Assembly (NCBI GenBank): GCA_949316495.1
Contig: OX439002.1
Coordinates: 53,347,531 to 53,411,530 of the forward strand
Direction: 5' to 3'
Source of the DNA: Amphiduros pacificus
Lineage: Eukaryota; Annelida; Polychaeta; Phyllodocida; Hesionidae
DNA length: 64,000 bases
Shown: piece after piece, positions 1-20,500 of the stretch
Numbering within the stretch: position 1 is the first letter of the stretch
How the letters are laid out: the number at the start of each line of letters is the position of its first letter
Program-made: the position numbers and the translations under genes
Notes under the pieces: model-generated
What the model was told of the DNA's origin: nothing
Database searches by the model: none
The model's input: the letters and a program-made list of their open reading frames with translations, nothing else

Positions 1-3000
1 AACAGGAGGAATAACAACTCAGTTCAGTTGAAGTTCTTCTGTTAAGTAATCAGCAGTTCTTTGGTAGGCTGGCATATGGAGAACTGTGCTGGTGTAATGA
101 GCATACATAGCAGGAATGCAGGAAAGTCTGTAGAATGGGGTTGCTCATGTAAAATGAAATTCTGCTGAATAATATGTTGTGTATACAAGAGAATCAAAAC
201 AACATGAGTCAATGCTGAGATGTAGGAGTTTCAAGTTGGTACTCAACAACTCAGTGGTTGCAATGCTCACTTTGAGAGTGAGGTTGAGATCCCAGTTCAG
301 TTCAGTTTTGGTTACCAGAGGATCAAAGGATCTGAGGAGGGATCGAGTGAATATGCGGTAAGGCTGGATGCTCAAGGTCCCAAGAGACCAGAAGTAGGAG
401 CCAGATAAATCGCAGGAGCCAGAGACAAGACTGCAGTGATAAGTACTATCTGCCCTAGACTAGACTGCAGTGATGGCTTCAGCTAGAGAGTACCATAGTG
501 GGAGTACCACTAGTGGTTTCTCTTAACAGATCTCCAGACCTTCATAGGTGCCTCCAAGGAGGGTTGGGGGCATGTGTGTGTGTTGGATCTGGAAGGAATA
601 GATCTGGAGAGTAGAGAACTAGCATAATGATCTAGCTATCAGATGATTTACTGAACAAGTTCATAATGACAGCAATGATCAACTTAAAAGTACTGGCGTA
701 TGTCAGCTCCTAGGAGAGACCAGGTCAGAAGTTTTTGGAAAGTGTTTTCCAAAGTTGTATTCAATCCCAGAGGTGTGAAAATGACCCGACATCCTTGGCA
801 ATTTCTATGTGCCAGCATAGTGAGGGACTGAGGAAAAAGATCGACTACTTGCAGCAGTGTGGCTTATACACTTGGAAGGGGGTCTAAGGACCTGTGGCTG
901 AAGTGGAAATATCCATTCTTGAAGTGGATTGCTAAAAGGAATTATTCTAAACTCACATCTTTCGTGTTCAGTGGTTCTGGATAGATGCGAGTGGATAGTA
1001 GATGCAGTGAGCATGGTATGGGCAGGATTAGATGTACATACTTTTGGGACAGTCCAGAGATCATTAGATTGAGAAGGGCTGTATCCAGAGTTGTTCAATT
1101 TATACATGAATCGTCCAATACAGTTACCTAAGAGGAAAGACTACTGAAACAATTGATCAGGTCAGTGTTTCATATGTGAATAGTGATTCTTCTATTCTGG
1201 CAGTTTTATAGGACTGCAGTTGTGATGGAAGGATTCTCAAAGGAGGTTTCTGTGATATGGGAGTAGTGACAGAGGACTCCAGAAGAGGGCTAAGAATCAA
1301 GTATGGGGACGCCTTTATTCTACAGAGAGGCTCCATCGGACATAGTTATATAAAGATTATAGATATGCCGTAAAAGGTCATTGAATGACTTCTACCAGAG
1401 AGCAAATTCTGAAAGCGACACTGGAGGTATCTTAAGTTACAGTGTGTTTAGGGTTTGGAACGGTTGGAACATTCCAGTACAATAGTACAAAACATGCTTC
1501 AAAAGGATATGGTCATTGGTTCCTGAGATAGGGACACTGTTACTGTAAAGCACCACATTCCCAGCAGTGAAAGGTGGAATCTCGTTGGATTTTGAAGTTC
1601 TGGGGAGAAGAGGTATTGCAAATAATATGCAATCAATAGTGGGCGCATCTAATGATAACGTGAAGGAAATGTAAATACCCTGTGTTATTATATCAGTGAC
1701 GCCCAGTGTATGCCTTTTGGGACTGAAAATCTCCCTACATGCTCACGGACGGGAAAATTTCTTTATACTGCCTCAAGATCCAAATTCTTGGTTAAGTTGT
1801 TAATCTAAAGGAGAGAATATTGGAAATATATGGGACTCAAAGTTGAAGCACCAAAGCTCCAGCTTGGGCCAGACGTAAATAAAGAGGCCAAGCTGTTATA
1901 TATATACTGTGTACAGCTTAGATACTAATTGGAAGGAACAAAGATATCAGTATGGATAACTCAGATTCCTTAGTTCCAAACAAGAAACGAAAAGATGTGT
2001 AGCAGAGCACAACATCAGTATGGCTAAATAAAGCTCTCAGTAAGAAGACCATGATGCTTGATAAGAAGATGGGGAATCTCATCAAGGGAAGTTCCTTAAA
2101 GTCTAAGCACTGGTTCAGATATAGATCTCGTTAAAGAAACTACCCAGATTTCTGTCCGTATCCAAACAGTAAGGAAAGCTGTGGGTGTTCATCAGGGCTC
2201 AAAGATTCAGTCAAACCATTTAAGCTGAAGGAAGTCATTTCCACTGAATACCAAGAAGTCCATACAATGGTCCATAAGGCTAATTTGGCTAAAGGGGACA
2301 TGGATGGTGTATGGTTAACTGCAATATGGGTCATAACAGTCCACCTTCAAGTAATATCCCAGATTACTAGGTAAGGTTGGGACAAAAGTAAAGACTAGAA
2401 CTTATTTGGTAGATCCACAGATATCTTGACAAACAGCGGTATCAGAGGAGACCTCACACAGCTGGATGTAAGATGGGTCAAAACAGTCCACCTTCAAGTT
2501 ATATCCCAGATGTACAGTTGAGGTTGGGACGGAAGTAAAGGCTAGGACCTAATTGGGCAGATCCTCAGATATCTAGACAAACATCGGTATCAGAGGAAAC
2601 CTCGCACAGCTGGATGTTATATATATACAATAGAAACAGAAAGCTGGGTGGAGGAAGATAATATCTTCATGGCTGTTACTCAGTCAGATCTGGAAGAATG
2701 GTCATGAGGATGTATGGAATTCCGAGTACTGACCCAGGTAGCTACTCATATGCTGATGGGCCTAACTGTCCACCTTCAAGTTATTCATCAGAGTTGGCAG
2801 TTAAGGTCTGGACAGTTGGAAAAGACTCGGTCCTGTTGTGGTATGACATGATGGAGGGTAGCTGGCTGACTGGTGGTACGGGTCATAACTCTCAAGTTCG
2901 GATGGGTGCCGTTCAGTCAGTTGCCCAGTCACAACAGAAGGTAACTGACTAAAATGTACACATAACTCACAAGCGCTGGAAGAGGAGGATGATGTCTCCA

Positions 3001-3540
3001 AGGATGTAGCAGGGATGAACTAATGGAATTTGGATGAAATGTTGGTTCTTCTGTAGTAACAATGGATTGATTTCAAGGGGTTTGAGAGTCTTAGAAGAGG
3101 ATCTCAACAGGATGGTCTTTGTGAGTTTGTGCATAAATTAGAGGTCAGAGTCAGTTACAAGAGCCTTAATTAGTCAGTGAAACTCCTCAAGCCCATGAGA
3201 GTAGGACTAGACTGATTAGTATGCATCATAGCACCTTGCACCCTAGTAGTGAAGTTACTAGGCAATTGGACTTAGTAGCGCTACTAATAGAAACCAAATC
3301 TTGTAGTGCAGTAGTATCAACTCTGGGAATCCATCAACAGGTTGGCAGAGTATACTCAGAAAATGCACACATAACAAAGACCTCTGAGGGTGCACTAGTA
3401 AAGCAAACAATACCTCCCACGGGATAAGTTTGCTATACTAGATGGTAAGTGAAAAGAGTGGACTCGTTAAAGATTGGTGCTTAGTGTGAGCTAGTAGTAC
3501 CTACCAGAGGAAACCTAGTTGCTACACTATAGAAATTAGC
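1..3540. other. Unidentified decayed repeat-like stretch
   Basis: No reading frame here has credible coding character; the longest frames are short and match no family I recognise. By eye the plus strand is rich in A and G and the stretch is less AT-rich than the rest of the window. A segment containing 'gtccaccttcaagttat' or a close variant recurs near 2341, 2480 and 2768, followed each time by similar sequence, so part of the stretch is a degenerate direct repeat. It could be an old mobile element, but I see no diagnostic motif and do not assign a family. Confidence 0.4.
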
Positions 3541-3795
3541 CCTCCAATGATGCATGGCTCTATAAAGTATTGTCTGGATATAAGAGAAGGGAATCTCAGC
3601 AATAGTCCTCAGTCTCTAGTATCAGACATACAAGTGGTCAGACCTAACATGGTATCAACTATGAAGAGGTTTTGGACTGCTATCGCCACCGATCGCCTTG
3701 AGTTTCAGTTGAAATTGTTGGTTGGGACCCTCCTCCTAATCAGTGATTCTGTCCTAATGTCCACCTGGGTTTGTATTCTCATTTTAATAGAAACC

Positions 3796-4105
3796 CCACA
3801 AATTTTATTAATTTGTGTGTTTCTTGTTAAACATGAATACAAACCCAGGTGGAGTGTGCTTTCCCTCCCGACCTCCCCGCTTAGGCGTCAAATTTATTTT
3901 TTGATCAAAGTGGTTCTCAAGCGAGGTTGAGCGGGAAACTGGGCAGGCGATGGTGGTGCCACCGTTGGTGGTAGGAGGGCGAGTCCAAAATGTTTATTTT
4001 ATTATTATTGACGTATATGGAACTGGCTATCGCATAGTCCTAATGTCCACCTGGGTTTGTATTCATGTTTAACAAGAAACACACAAATTAATAAAATTTG
4101 TGGGA
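3796..4105. mobile_element. Foldback element with about 58-bp inverted arms
   Basis: Bases 3796-3853 and 4048-4105 are reverse complements with no mismatch that I can see. The spacer of about 195 bp is more GC-rich and has no coding frame. A further short direct copy of the right arm's start ('cctaatgtccacctgggt') occurs at about 3752. The structure fits a MITE or foldback DNA element. No target-site duplication could be fixed because the outer boundary on the left is blurred by the extra partial arm. Confidence 0.6.
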
Positions 4106-4110
4106 TTCAT

Positions 4111-5177
4111 ATTATGGAAACTTGTTCCTGTATTTGCTATAAATTCTATCTGCATTTAAGATTTTATGAGAGTGTGCATTGTTCATGACTTGCAACAGAA
4201 ACATGAAGGCCAAAGCCTGTTTTGGTTTATGTATCCTCATAATGAAGAATTGGAATTCTTTTTTGGTATACGTTGCTTGTAAAGTTCTTCCAGATGATGT
4301 GAACTTAGCTCCTTGCAAATTTACCATTATGGAAATAATGTTTTCTTTCTCAATCATAAATTGTATGGTAAATACCAGAAATTTATTTGAATAAATGGCA
4401 TGAGCAAGAGCTTTGTTTCTCAGATATTTTCTGGTTTATTTTCTTGACCGAGATTCTGGTCATATGCAACAATCCTTGTGTTCATTGGCGATGATGTTGA
4501 TGGTATGAATGTTTATATAACTCTTGATTTTCTATATTTTTTGTAAATATAAAATATTTACCAACATATATTTGATGTAAGTATGGATGAATAAATCAAT
4601 CAATAAACCAAAATGTGTTTTGTAATTTACAATAAATATCTTTTACAGAACTTTTTTGTTTTTTTGATGGTTTAAATGAATTTTAAAGGAATGTAGGTGT
4701 AAATTTCAATCACAGTATACGATTATATAATCAACATCAGAATGTTTTTTGTGGGAATGTCAAGTCCTGCAAATTCAGTCGTCATGGTCACAATATCAGA
4801 TTGGAAAAATCCTAACACATGTTGCAAGAACAGGTGGTATCAGCAAATTTTATTATTAAGTAGCTGTAAGATTTTTCATTAAGACTGCATTAATCTGTTA
4901 CTTTTTATTTTCCACATTACTACACCAATGTCCCTCTAGTATTTCAAGATGTTTTTAATCTGCCAATAAATTGTGTTCGATCTTGACCCAAAAATCTTGC
5001 AGATTAATGGGCATAATGCTTTTGGATACCAAAAGGTTCACATTTACAATTATTAGAACCCTTTTATTTCGACATAATTGAACTAGGCCTTCAAAAAATG
5101 ATCTTTTTTTGGTCAAGAATCTACCGATAGTGTATAGTAAATGCCAGTAAAAGGGCAATGATATGGGAAGGAGTTTT
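4111..5177. other. AT-rich intergenic sequence, nothing recognised
   Basis: Only short frames without family resemblance are present, and no structured repeat was seen. Local AATAAA-like strings have no upstream gene to belong to. Confidence 0.4.
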
Positions 5178-5286
5178 CATACATATAACCTTTTGAACCT
5201 GATCCATACATATAACCTTTTGAACCTGATCCATACATATAACCTTTTGAACCTGATCCATACATATAACCTTTTGAACCTGACCC
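5178..5286 (+). repeat. 27-bp minisatellite, four copies
   Basis: Four near-identical copies of a 27-bp unit beginning 'tacatataaccttttgaacc' stand head to tail. Because 27 is a multiple of three, the array stays open in a short frame, which has no other coding support. Confidence 0.9.
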
Positions 5287-5609
5287 ATCTGCTGCCTGGT
5301 AAAGCCCTCATTTGTCTCCTGAAGGCACCAAACCTTCCCGACATTTAGTATCTAATAGTAGTCAGTTGGGTTGAAAAAATATTGAAACATAAATTCTAAC
5401 ATTTCCCAGCTTTTGGCATTTTTTAGCTACTTCCCATCATTGTCAGTGAATTTTCTCTCAGGAAGTTCTGTCAATCTCCAACCCTTGCCTTGCCTCAGGT
5501 ACCATGATCGAATCAGTCAACCAAAATGGTTGTAATGTTATCGATGTAATGTGTTACAGTCAAAGGATTTAATCAGAATTTGATGACCTAAAACACAATA
5601 ACCCTTGCT

Positions 5610-5892
5610 CTTTGTTTATCAGAATAATATTTTATTTAAATAATTACAGTACAAAATAGAGAGTTTTGATAAAACGGTTGCTTATCACAAGAGTCATGCC
5701 ACTGATTCTACACAACCTGAATATTTCTCATTCCTGGCAGAATCACCATGAATCCAAAACTCTTTACTGATTTTATTTATGTAAAGACCTCATGTCATGC
5801 AGGCCAATGACATAAAATGTGATGATGAGTTTAAAAAGATAATGTCATGTAGTTTTGTAGTTTGATGATAAATTGGTTTGTCATTCCAGTGT
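5610..5892 (-). other. 3' UTR of the TUG/ASPSCR1-like gene
   Basis: This stretch follows the stop codon on the minus strand. A poly(A) signal AATAAA lies on the minus strand at 5631-5636, about 260 bp past the stop, so the transcript probably ends near 5610-5620. The exact cleavage site is inferred. Confidence 0.5.
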
Positions 5893-12648
<6,756 letters not shown>

Positions 12649-13227
12649 TTTGTCAGTGACGTCATTATCTGGGAAATACATGGATCTATCTCATTATAAA
12701 AGGGGGGAGAGATTGTCCTGCACTAAATTTTTAACCAATGAATGAGAAGACAGAAATAAACAGCAAACTGATGCCATATTGAATGATATCACCATACTGA
12801 TTGCTTTGTTACCAGCATGTATTTTAGCCTTTGAATATTCTGACATGAAATACTTTAATTTTGTTTGTGGAGAACCCCATATCCGGTCGAAAGTGGACTC
12901 TTCTCACTTGACACAGATTTGCCTTCCTTGTTGACAATCTAGAATCCTAATTCACAAAACTGACTTTTGGTAAATCAATGGTGTTATTTTCAAGGTAAAT
13001 CGGGTTTGCCTTGACAGGAGGAAACAGAACCGATTATAAATCAATTCAAGACAGGTAAACACCGAAATCATTGAAATGTAGCAACAACCTCACCATAAAT
13101 ATTGGGCCAAATATTGAAATGAACAAAAGGCTAAAGTGAAAGTGATTTGACATGCCAAGGGCTTCAGTGTCTTCTCTCTATCCACTTAAGGAAATTTGTT
13201 TCAAGTTTGCAATAACACACATAAAAG
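12649..13227. promoter_or_regulatory. Intergenic region between head-to-head genes
   Basis: The TUG-like gene starts leftward at 12648 and the leucine-rich-repeat gene lies rightward of this gap, so the region probably carries both promoters. I see no convincing TATA box. The assignment rests on gene arrangement only, and the 5' end of the right-hand gene is not fixed. Confidence 0.4.
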
Positions 13228-13281
13228 ATGTATTCATCACGAGGAACGTGGACAGGACACGGGAGTGCTTATCAAAATTAT
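13228..13281 (+). other. Possible leader exon of the LRR gene
   Basis: An ATG opens a frame of 18 codons that runs directly into a good donor, TAT|GTGAGT, at 13282. It lies about 580 bp from the divergent TUG gene and on the right strand. It ends in phase 0, whereas the first certain LRR exon at 14053 needs an incoming phase of one base. The two therefore cannot be joined directly as coding sequence. It may be an untranslated leader, need an intervening exon, or be chance. Confidence 0.25.
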
Positions 13282-14052
13282 GTGAGTATATTTGTAACCA
13301 TTACCCAGCTTTATGAAGCCTCCTCTATCTCAAAGTATGTGATTGTGACCTCAGTGCAAAGGGGAGGAGTTGCCATATGTGGAAGGCTAATAATATCTTA
13401 CTGCCACTCACAAAACTGATCTCAGGTGAACAACCAAAACGCTTAAAGATTGTTATTTTTTTGTTCCTCAAGTAGCCTATCTGTCTGTGTCTGTCTTTTA
13501 TAATATAGGTTATTATATGTGAACATGTAAATTGAGCATCTTTGATATTCAGCCAAATACATTTCTCTGAGTATGTTTGAAGTTTTGCATGAAACTTGTG
13601 ATCTGGTGCAATAAAAACATCTTACACTTCTGAATTGTTTTATCTGTAAACAATAATCATTCAGAATTGATACCAGTTTCTGTGTGGGAGAAGATATAAG
13701 ATTTACCGGTATTTTTATTTCTACACCATGTTGCTAAGCCAAATCAGGGCTGTGTGTTTTTTTGTTAGACAAGTTAAATATTTTTTCTTAAACCTCTCAT
13801 CCAACCAAAAGGAAATAAGTAATCATGACATCGTAGTTAATCAGGACAAGAAAAAGACAATTTTAAATTGTAAGAGTATTTCATTTTACAGTTTCATTCT
13901 GAAATATTCAGAATTTTTAGTATTTTTTCTCCCGCTGATTTGATATTTTAATTTTAAATACTATATATTATTTACACATTGATTTACAATGCAGCACTGC
14001 CTGTCAAGGTATCATATTTCTACTTGTACATCATGTTCCTTTGTATTTTCAG

Positions 14053-16639
14053 CTGGCAATGTACTTGACCGATTCATCAGAGAAATCAAGCATTCCAGTG
14101 ATTGCAATAATCAGCTGCTTCTCATATCAGGTATATCATAAAAATATATATGTCATGGTTTCCAAAAAATGAACATATTTAAAAATGATTACTTATTCGA
14201 GAGAAATTAAGTCTTGAATACTCTTAAAATGTTCATGCAAGAAATCATGAGATTGAACTGCATCTTTTTCTTATGTGTATTGATGTTATAATTTTTAAAA
14301 ATTACGAATGGCATTTTCCTTTATTTTTCAGGAGAGCAAATTAAGCAGATAGACCTACAGGGTGCAGCAGACATCAGAGACACTACTCTCAAAACTGTTG
14401 TCTGTAACTGTCCTGTAAGTGTGAACCTAGATGTATGCACTCAGTACTCTCAAAGCTGTTGTTTTTACCCATCCTGTATCTGAAATGTGAAAGTTATTGC
14501 CAATGGGAGCATCTGGGGCCTATCAATTGTCTTGTACACATAGCTTTGGACAAGTATCCTGCCAAGGGGTGAAAATAGATAACAAAATGATAAAAGAGAT
14601 AACATTTATGCATGTTTATATATTACACAGAAATTCAATACGTTAATCCGAGAGAGTTCATTTCTCGTAATATTAATGAAGATTTACACAACTTTTTAAA
14701 ATTTGACAGGCATTTGTAACCAAGCCCAATTCAATTATACTGTTTAAATGTTGGTACACTAGTTGACACTTTTTAAAAATTCTTTTTGTTATTTGAACTT
14801 ATGTAATTATGAAATATTGGAAATAAACCTCACATCATATCATATCATTTATTCTTGCAGAATGTGAGCAAGCTGTCACTGAGCCATTGCCATCATCTGG
14901 AGGATGCAACCCTGGCATCGTGCATTAAGAGGCTCCCTCTACTGGAAGATTTGGACCTGAGCTACACCAACTGTAATGATGACACGGTGGCTGCTGTTGC
15001 TGAAACAGCCAGGTAAATACAGTCAACCCTCGTTATGTGACCTACAGTAATAATAAGAAAAGTAAAGTTGATAACATTACTCAGAGATACTAAAAACATT
15101 AAACTACCAGATGAAAAAGTTAAAGTTGCTTTTATTTGATGAGAAATGGAGAGGTCACTGCAGCAATTGATGACTTTATCAAATGACAAATTGTGAAAAT
15201 TATGTAAATAAAATGATCAGATTATCACATGAAATGACTCACAATGCACAGATTATCAGACGAATTTGATGAGCATTATACATATAACATAGTATGTGTC
15301 ATTTGATTTTTAAATATTGCTCTCTTATACAGTAGGAAAATATGCTTGTATTTGTTTTTAACAAATGTTTTGATTTTGCTTCGCTTACAGAAATTTACAA
15401 AGGCTAAATTTGTGTCACACTTTAGTGACAGATCTTGGAGTATTGAGTCTATGTGGGGACATCAATCAGGCCACTGCCAAATGCTCCAAACTGGTGAGAT
15501 ATTAATAACAAAAAATAACACATCATTAATTAAATGAGAATGTTGAAAAATCTGAAAAATCTTCATTTATATAAAGAGCATATGATAGTAAGTTAATACT
15601 GTAGAAGCGATTATTTATTTTAATTTGATGATGGTTGACTCAAATTTGACATGTGGATTTTCAGGAATGGCTAGATATCAATATGACAGGAGTAGGGGAA
15701 AAGTGCTTGACAATTGCACTGGTAAAATTGAAGGCTCTGACCTATATCAACCACTCAGGTCTGGCCGATCTCATTACCAACATCCATGGCAGTCGCAGTG
15801 AGAGTCATCCAGTACCACCAGAGGACTGCTACAAACTGCAGGTGATGGAGTTCCAGAGGGAGAAGAAAGACAAAGGTTGGCTGCGTAGATGTGTGAAGAC
15901 TGTATGTTCGTATTGTCCGAATCTGACCGATGTGTCTATTTGTGACGCGGACGAGGAGTGCATCCCTCCTCTGGTGAAGCTCAAGCAGCTACAGTGCCTC
16001 ATGCTACAGACCTGGCAGGAGAACAAGGCATGCCTCAACATGGGAGGAGGCCTTTCTTATCTCCTGTGGGGGAGAGGTTACAATCTGAAACAGCTCCACC
16101 TAGAGGGAGTACAAGACATTGACTTGTGTGGCATAGGTGAATGGTGCAGTGGGCTGGAGATCCTGGCCATCACTGTCCCAAATATGTCTCCTCTTGCTAG
16201 TGAACCCTGCAGTGGACCCTGCCGGCAAGAAAACAAACATCTGTACAGCAAATTAAAATCTATCTCTCTGTCCAGTTGGTCCAATAGTTTTTCATATCCG
16301 TTTACCAGTCATGCTTTGACTGTTGTCCTCCAGGGGGCGGTCCACCTGGAAACAATCCATTTCTGTAATATGTCAGGACTAACGGATGATGTTTTATCAG
16401 AAGCGCTTGATACCAACCCGCTTGCATGCATACAGGAGGTAAGACTGCGAGGGTGCGATGAAATCTCAGGAGACGCCATGCTACAACTACTGCTGACAGA
16501 AAACAACCTGCATACACTTGAAATATCAAACTGCCAACTTATTGGTCACTACCATGCTGATGAAATGAATGCTATCATCAAGGACAATAACTACTCCATG
16601 GAAGTACATTTCACCCCATATTCTACCGTATTAGACTAA
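14053..16639 (+). CDS. Leucine-rich-repeat protein, CC (FBXL/AMN1-like) type, 5' end missing
   Basis: Five exons join in frame: 14053-14130, 14332-14414, 14861-15012, 15391-15493 and 15665-16639 (stop TAA at 16637). They give at least 462 residues. The junction phases all agree, and the first exon enters with two bases of a split codon, so an upstream exon is missing from this model. The repeats are of the cysteine-containing type: QIDLQGAADIRDTTLKTV, KLSLSHCHHLEDATLASC, DLDLSYTNCNDDTVAAV and RLNLCHTLVTDLGVLSLC. Further repeats follow in the long last exon, including HFCNMSGLTDDVLSEAL and RLRGCDEISGDAMLQLL. Such arrays are typical of substrate-binding arms of F-box proteins and of AMN1-like proteins. 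No F-box is visible in the exons found, so a role in ubiquitin ligation is only a possibility. The final exon is unusually long for this window. Confidence 0.8.
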
Positions 16640-16758
16640 AATAATAAGAGTTTTTTCCTGTGATAGGAAGAATAGTGACAAGACAACTTAGTTTTGTTCC
16701 TTGCCTTTTAGTTTTGTTATTAATTGAATGAATTTTTAATTCTCTTCCTCAGTAGACA

Positions 16759-17582
16759 TGTTGGGATGGGGAGTATTGGAGATGACACCATATTGTCTTT
16801 CTCTGTTGGGGTGGGGAGTATGGGAGATGACACCAGATTGTATTTCTCTGTTGGGATGGGGAGTATTGGAGATGAAACCAGATTGTATTTCTCTGTTGGG
16901 ATGGGGAGTATGGGAGATGACACCCGATTGTATTTCTCTGTTGGGATGGGGAATATTGGAGATGACACCAGATTGTATTTCTCTGTTGGGATGGGGAGTA
17001 TTGGGGATGACACCAGATTGTATTTCTCTGTTGGGATGGGGAGTATTGGGGATGACACCAGATTGTATTTCTCTGTTGGGGTGGGGAGTATTGGACATGA
17101 CACCTGATTGTCTATCTTTGATGGGATGGGGAGTATTGGACATGGCACCTGATTGTCTATCTTTGATGGGATGGGGAGTATTAGAGATGACACCTGATTG
17201 TCTATCTTTGATAGGATGGGGAGTATCGGACATGGCACCTGATTGTCCTCAGTTGGGATGGGGAGTATTGGAGATGACACCTGTGTGACTTTCTCTGCTG
17301 GGATGGGGAGTATTGAAAATGACACCTGATTGTATTTTTTGGTTGGGATGGAGAGTACTGGATTGTCTTTTTCTGCTGGGATGGGGAGTATTGGAGATGA
17401 CACCTGATTGCATTTTTCGGTTGGGATGGGGAGTATTGGAGATGACACCTGATTGCATTTTTCGGTTGGGATGGGGAGTATTGGAGATGACACCTGATTG
17501 CATTTTTCAGTTGGGATGGGGAGTATTGGAGATGACACCTGATTGCATTTCTCTTTTGGGATGGGGAGTATTGGACATGACA
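16759..17582 (+). repeat. 45-bp minisatellite, about 18 copies
   Basis: A 45-bp unit beginning 'gttgggatggggagtattgg' is repeated about 18 times, starting 120 bp after the stop of the LRR gene. One unit near 17340 is shortened. Since 45 is divisible by three, several frames on both strands stay open (for example ILPIPTEKYN repeats on the minus strand). Those frames have the periodicity of the DNA and no other coding support. The array may fall in the 3' UTR of the LRR gene. Confidence 0.95.
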
Positions 17583-20500
17583 CTTAATTGTTTGAAATTT
17601 AAGCCCAAAGTCTTTGATGTAGATTGTCTATATTATGGAGCCATAAAAAATATCACATGACAGAAGAATCAAGACTCTGGTTTGAATTGAATCTGATGAA
17701 TACCAGATTTGATGCTACATTCAAAACATAAATTGTGTAGTTCAATTGAAAGTGAAAGCATATAACATCTTCAGTTTTACATTGCTGTCTCTTTTCATAG
17801 AAATGTTATCTTCATTACCAAACAAAAATAATTACATGTCTTCTCTAAGTGATATGACTTGCGTGCCTGCAGGTAAAATACTGTGACTGGATATGTTGAA
17901 CAGGTGTTTCAAAGCATCATAAGCATTCTCTGGTATTATAGTGGAAATACACTTTGTATGTTCACTACTGAGCTGGGGGTCTTGGCCATGATTAATATTT
18001 TATCATGTATATTGTTAAAGGTATTAAGCATCAATTCTACAATTTGGTGTTTTTGAAAGCTTAGCCACATATGAACATAATGACAGATTGAAATTATAAT
18101 AGAGTAATAAGATATGTTATGAGACATAAGAGTTGCTTCCAGAAAAGGCCTGTCTGAGCCATAAGCTGCACGTGACGGGTAAACACGGGTAGTGTGAACT
18201 TTGTTTGCCCTCAATTGAGGCTCAAAGTAGGGTAGCACTGTTTGATGACATTCTGGCACTATTCAAAGGACAATAACTTTGATGATGTCATAAGCATATT
18301 GCCATATTCTTATAACATCATTTTACCTTTCAGTGCCTCCATGATCACACTCCACATAAAAATGACGCCAAGAAAGAAGTGTGCTTTCATAAAGGGGCAA
18401 TAGATTAGGGTCTTGTTAAAATAGAATTAACAGGCAAACATGGGGATGCATCAATAAAATAGTAAATAGACATCAAAGACAATTACATTTAGGTATCACC
18501 AATATGTGAATTTTAAACGTTTTTTTTCAAAATCGCTGCTTAATCCCTTTAATACTGGTATGTCTATAAAGATGACATGTGACCACTGTATGACCCACCT
18601 GTTACCCTTCTAGACACACATTAACAATTCTCCCTGCATGAGTCTCCAAATTTGTGATCCACCAGGTGTTTTATATGTCCAATGCATGCTGGGATAGGTT
18701 TTTAGACATGGTAGTAGACTGGTCCCCCGCCGAGTGTCAAGAACATCGTGGATACACAGAGGGCGGCACCAGTCTAACATGGTAGTTGATATGATGACTA
18801 CCATTCTGTATGCTGTGAAGGGAATATATTAATATTTTGGCAACAAACACACATACAGACAAAAAACTGATCAGTTTTGGAATCTTGAGTAATATAGAAA
18901 GACAGTTATGGGTGTAATAAATTGACTGAAAGAAAATAACATGCAATCAGTATTTGTTATAGCTATGAGTTAAGCTTGCATGTTTGCAACATTCACCCAT
19001 GCATGAGGTTTTTACACACCAGGTGGCAGCAGGGCCCATTTGCACAGTAAGAATTGTTTTGCTCATAGAAATACCTAGTTATCACAAACTATAAGCATGT
19101 TTAAAATTCTTACAAGGCAGACAATGTCACAGCTAATGTGGAATGAGGCAAATTAATTTCTATGTGATATAATTAAATTATAAATATATTAAAAGTAGGT
19201 GCTTATTTAACTTTTTCCTTGTCTTATCCACACATATTTTAATTGCATGTTTACAATCCTGAGACTATTCACGAGGTTTTGATGGTGAGCTAATAACACA
19301 TGCTACTGTTTATAGCTATACATATAGTTGTAATTCTCCATTAGATCTTTTGGGCTGCAGCATACCCATCAGAAAACCTTGTGATCTATCTTTGTTTCCC
19401 AGATGTTTATTTTTGAGATTCTCAGAATTCCAAAACATGTATGTTGCAAAGTTATTGATTTAAAGCCGTAACTACCCATTGGTCTTGAGGTCAACATGTT
19501 TTCTTACAATCTGGATGTTTACTATTCAAAACATGAAAAGTTCATTTCTCCATTGTTATATTCATTTATTATATCATTATATAAAGGTATCCCTCAGTCA
19601 CATATTATGTAGGTGCCTTAAGGAAGGTTTTCATTTTGTTTAGCTTAAATTTAACAAACTCATGCATATATTATTTACCGGTACCTTGGCTTTTCATGGG
19701 GAAGTACCCAAAACATGTAATTGGTTTGATTGATTTGAATGTTTCCCTCTCTCCTTTTCATAAAAGGTATTGTGACTTTATTATCCCTCAAGTTAAAAAA
19801 ACCTCTAAATATGATAAAAAATGATTTGGATAAATGGGTGCAAAGATGAAAAATGATTACACAAATTCTTTGACTTACACCATAATCAGTATTCATTAAT
19901 ATTAGGTAAGGCATTTGGAGTTTGTCACCACTATCTTAATGTGCTCCTAACTTATAACTTATTTTTGGTTGATCTCATCACCAGCATCCAATCAGCCACA
20001 GTGAAAGTGATCCAATCAGATAAGTAAATATTAATCAAACACTTTGCAAATATATAGCATTGTTACCTGCAAGATATTTAGATTTTCTGATTTGTAGTTC
20101 CGACAGTGATACTGGGCAAAATTAAGTCAATCTTGTGACAGAATGGTAAAATTTGTAATTACAGAGTTAATATTGCACAGAAAGATATTTTAAAATCATG
20201 TTTTTTCTATTGCTTGATAACCAAAAAATTTAATTTCTCATGAACTGTTAAAAATGTAATGTTCAAAGCTAAATGTTCTACATTTCCATGGAAATTTTGA
20301 AAGTGGGTTGAACATGGAAATTGCACTTATTGTAAAGATTAATGAATGTATGCTTTACAGAATATAACTGAATGAAATAGAGATTGTCTAACATTTTTTT
20401 ATTGATATATTTGTGTGTGGGATCTGTTTTTTAATTCATTAATGTACCACACAATGTGATTACCAAGGAGGAACATCTCTACTAAGGAACAATTTTATAT

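Noticed and set aside
16720-17660. Several frames of 84-287 codons on both strands
   Set aside because: They repeat with the 45-bp period of the minisatellite and have no start context, domain or splice support.
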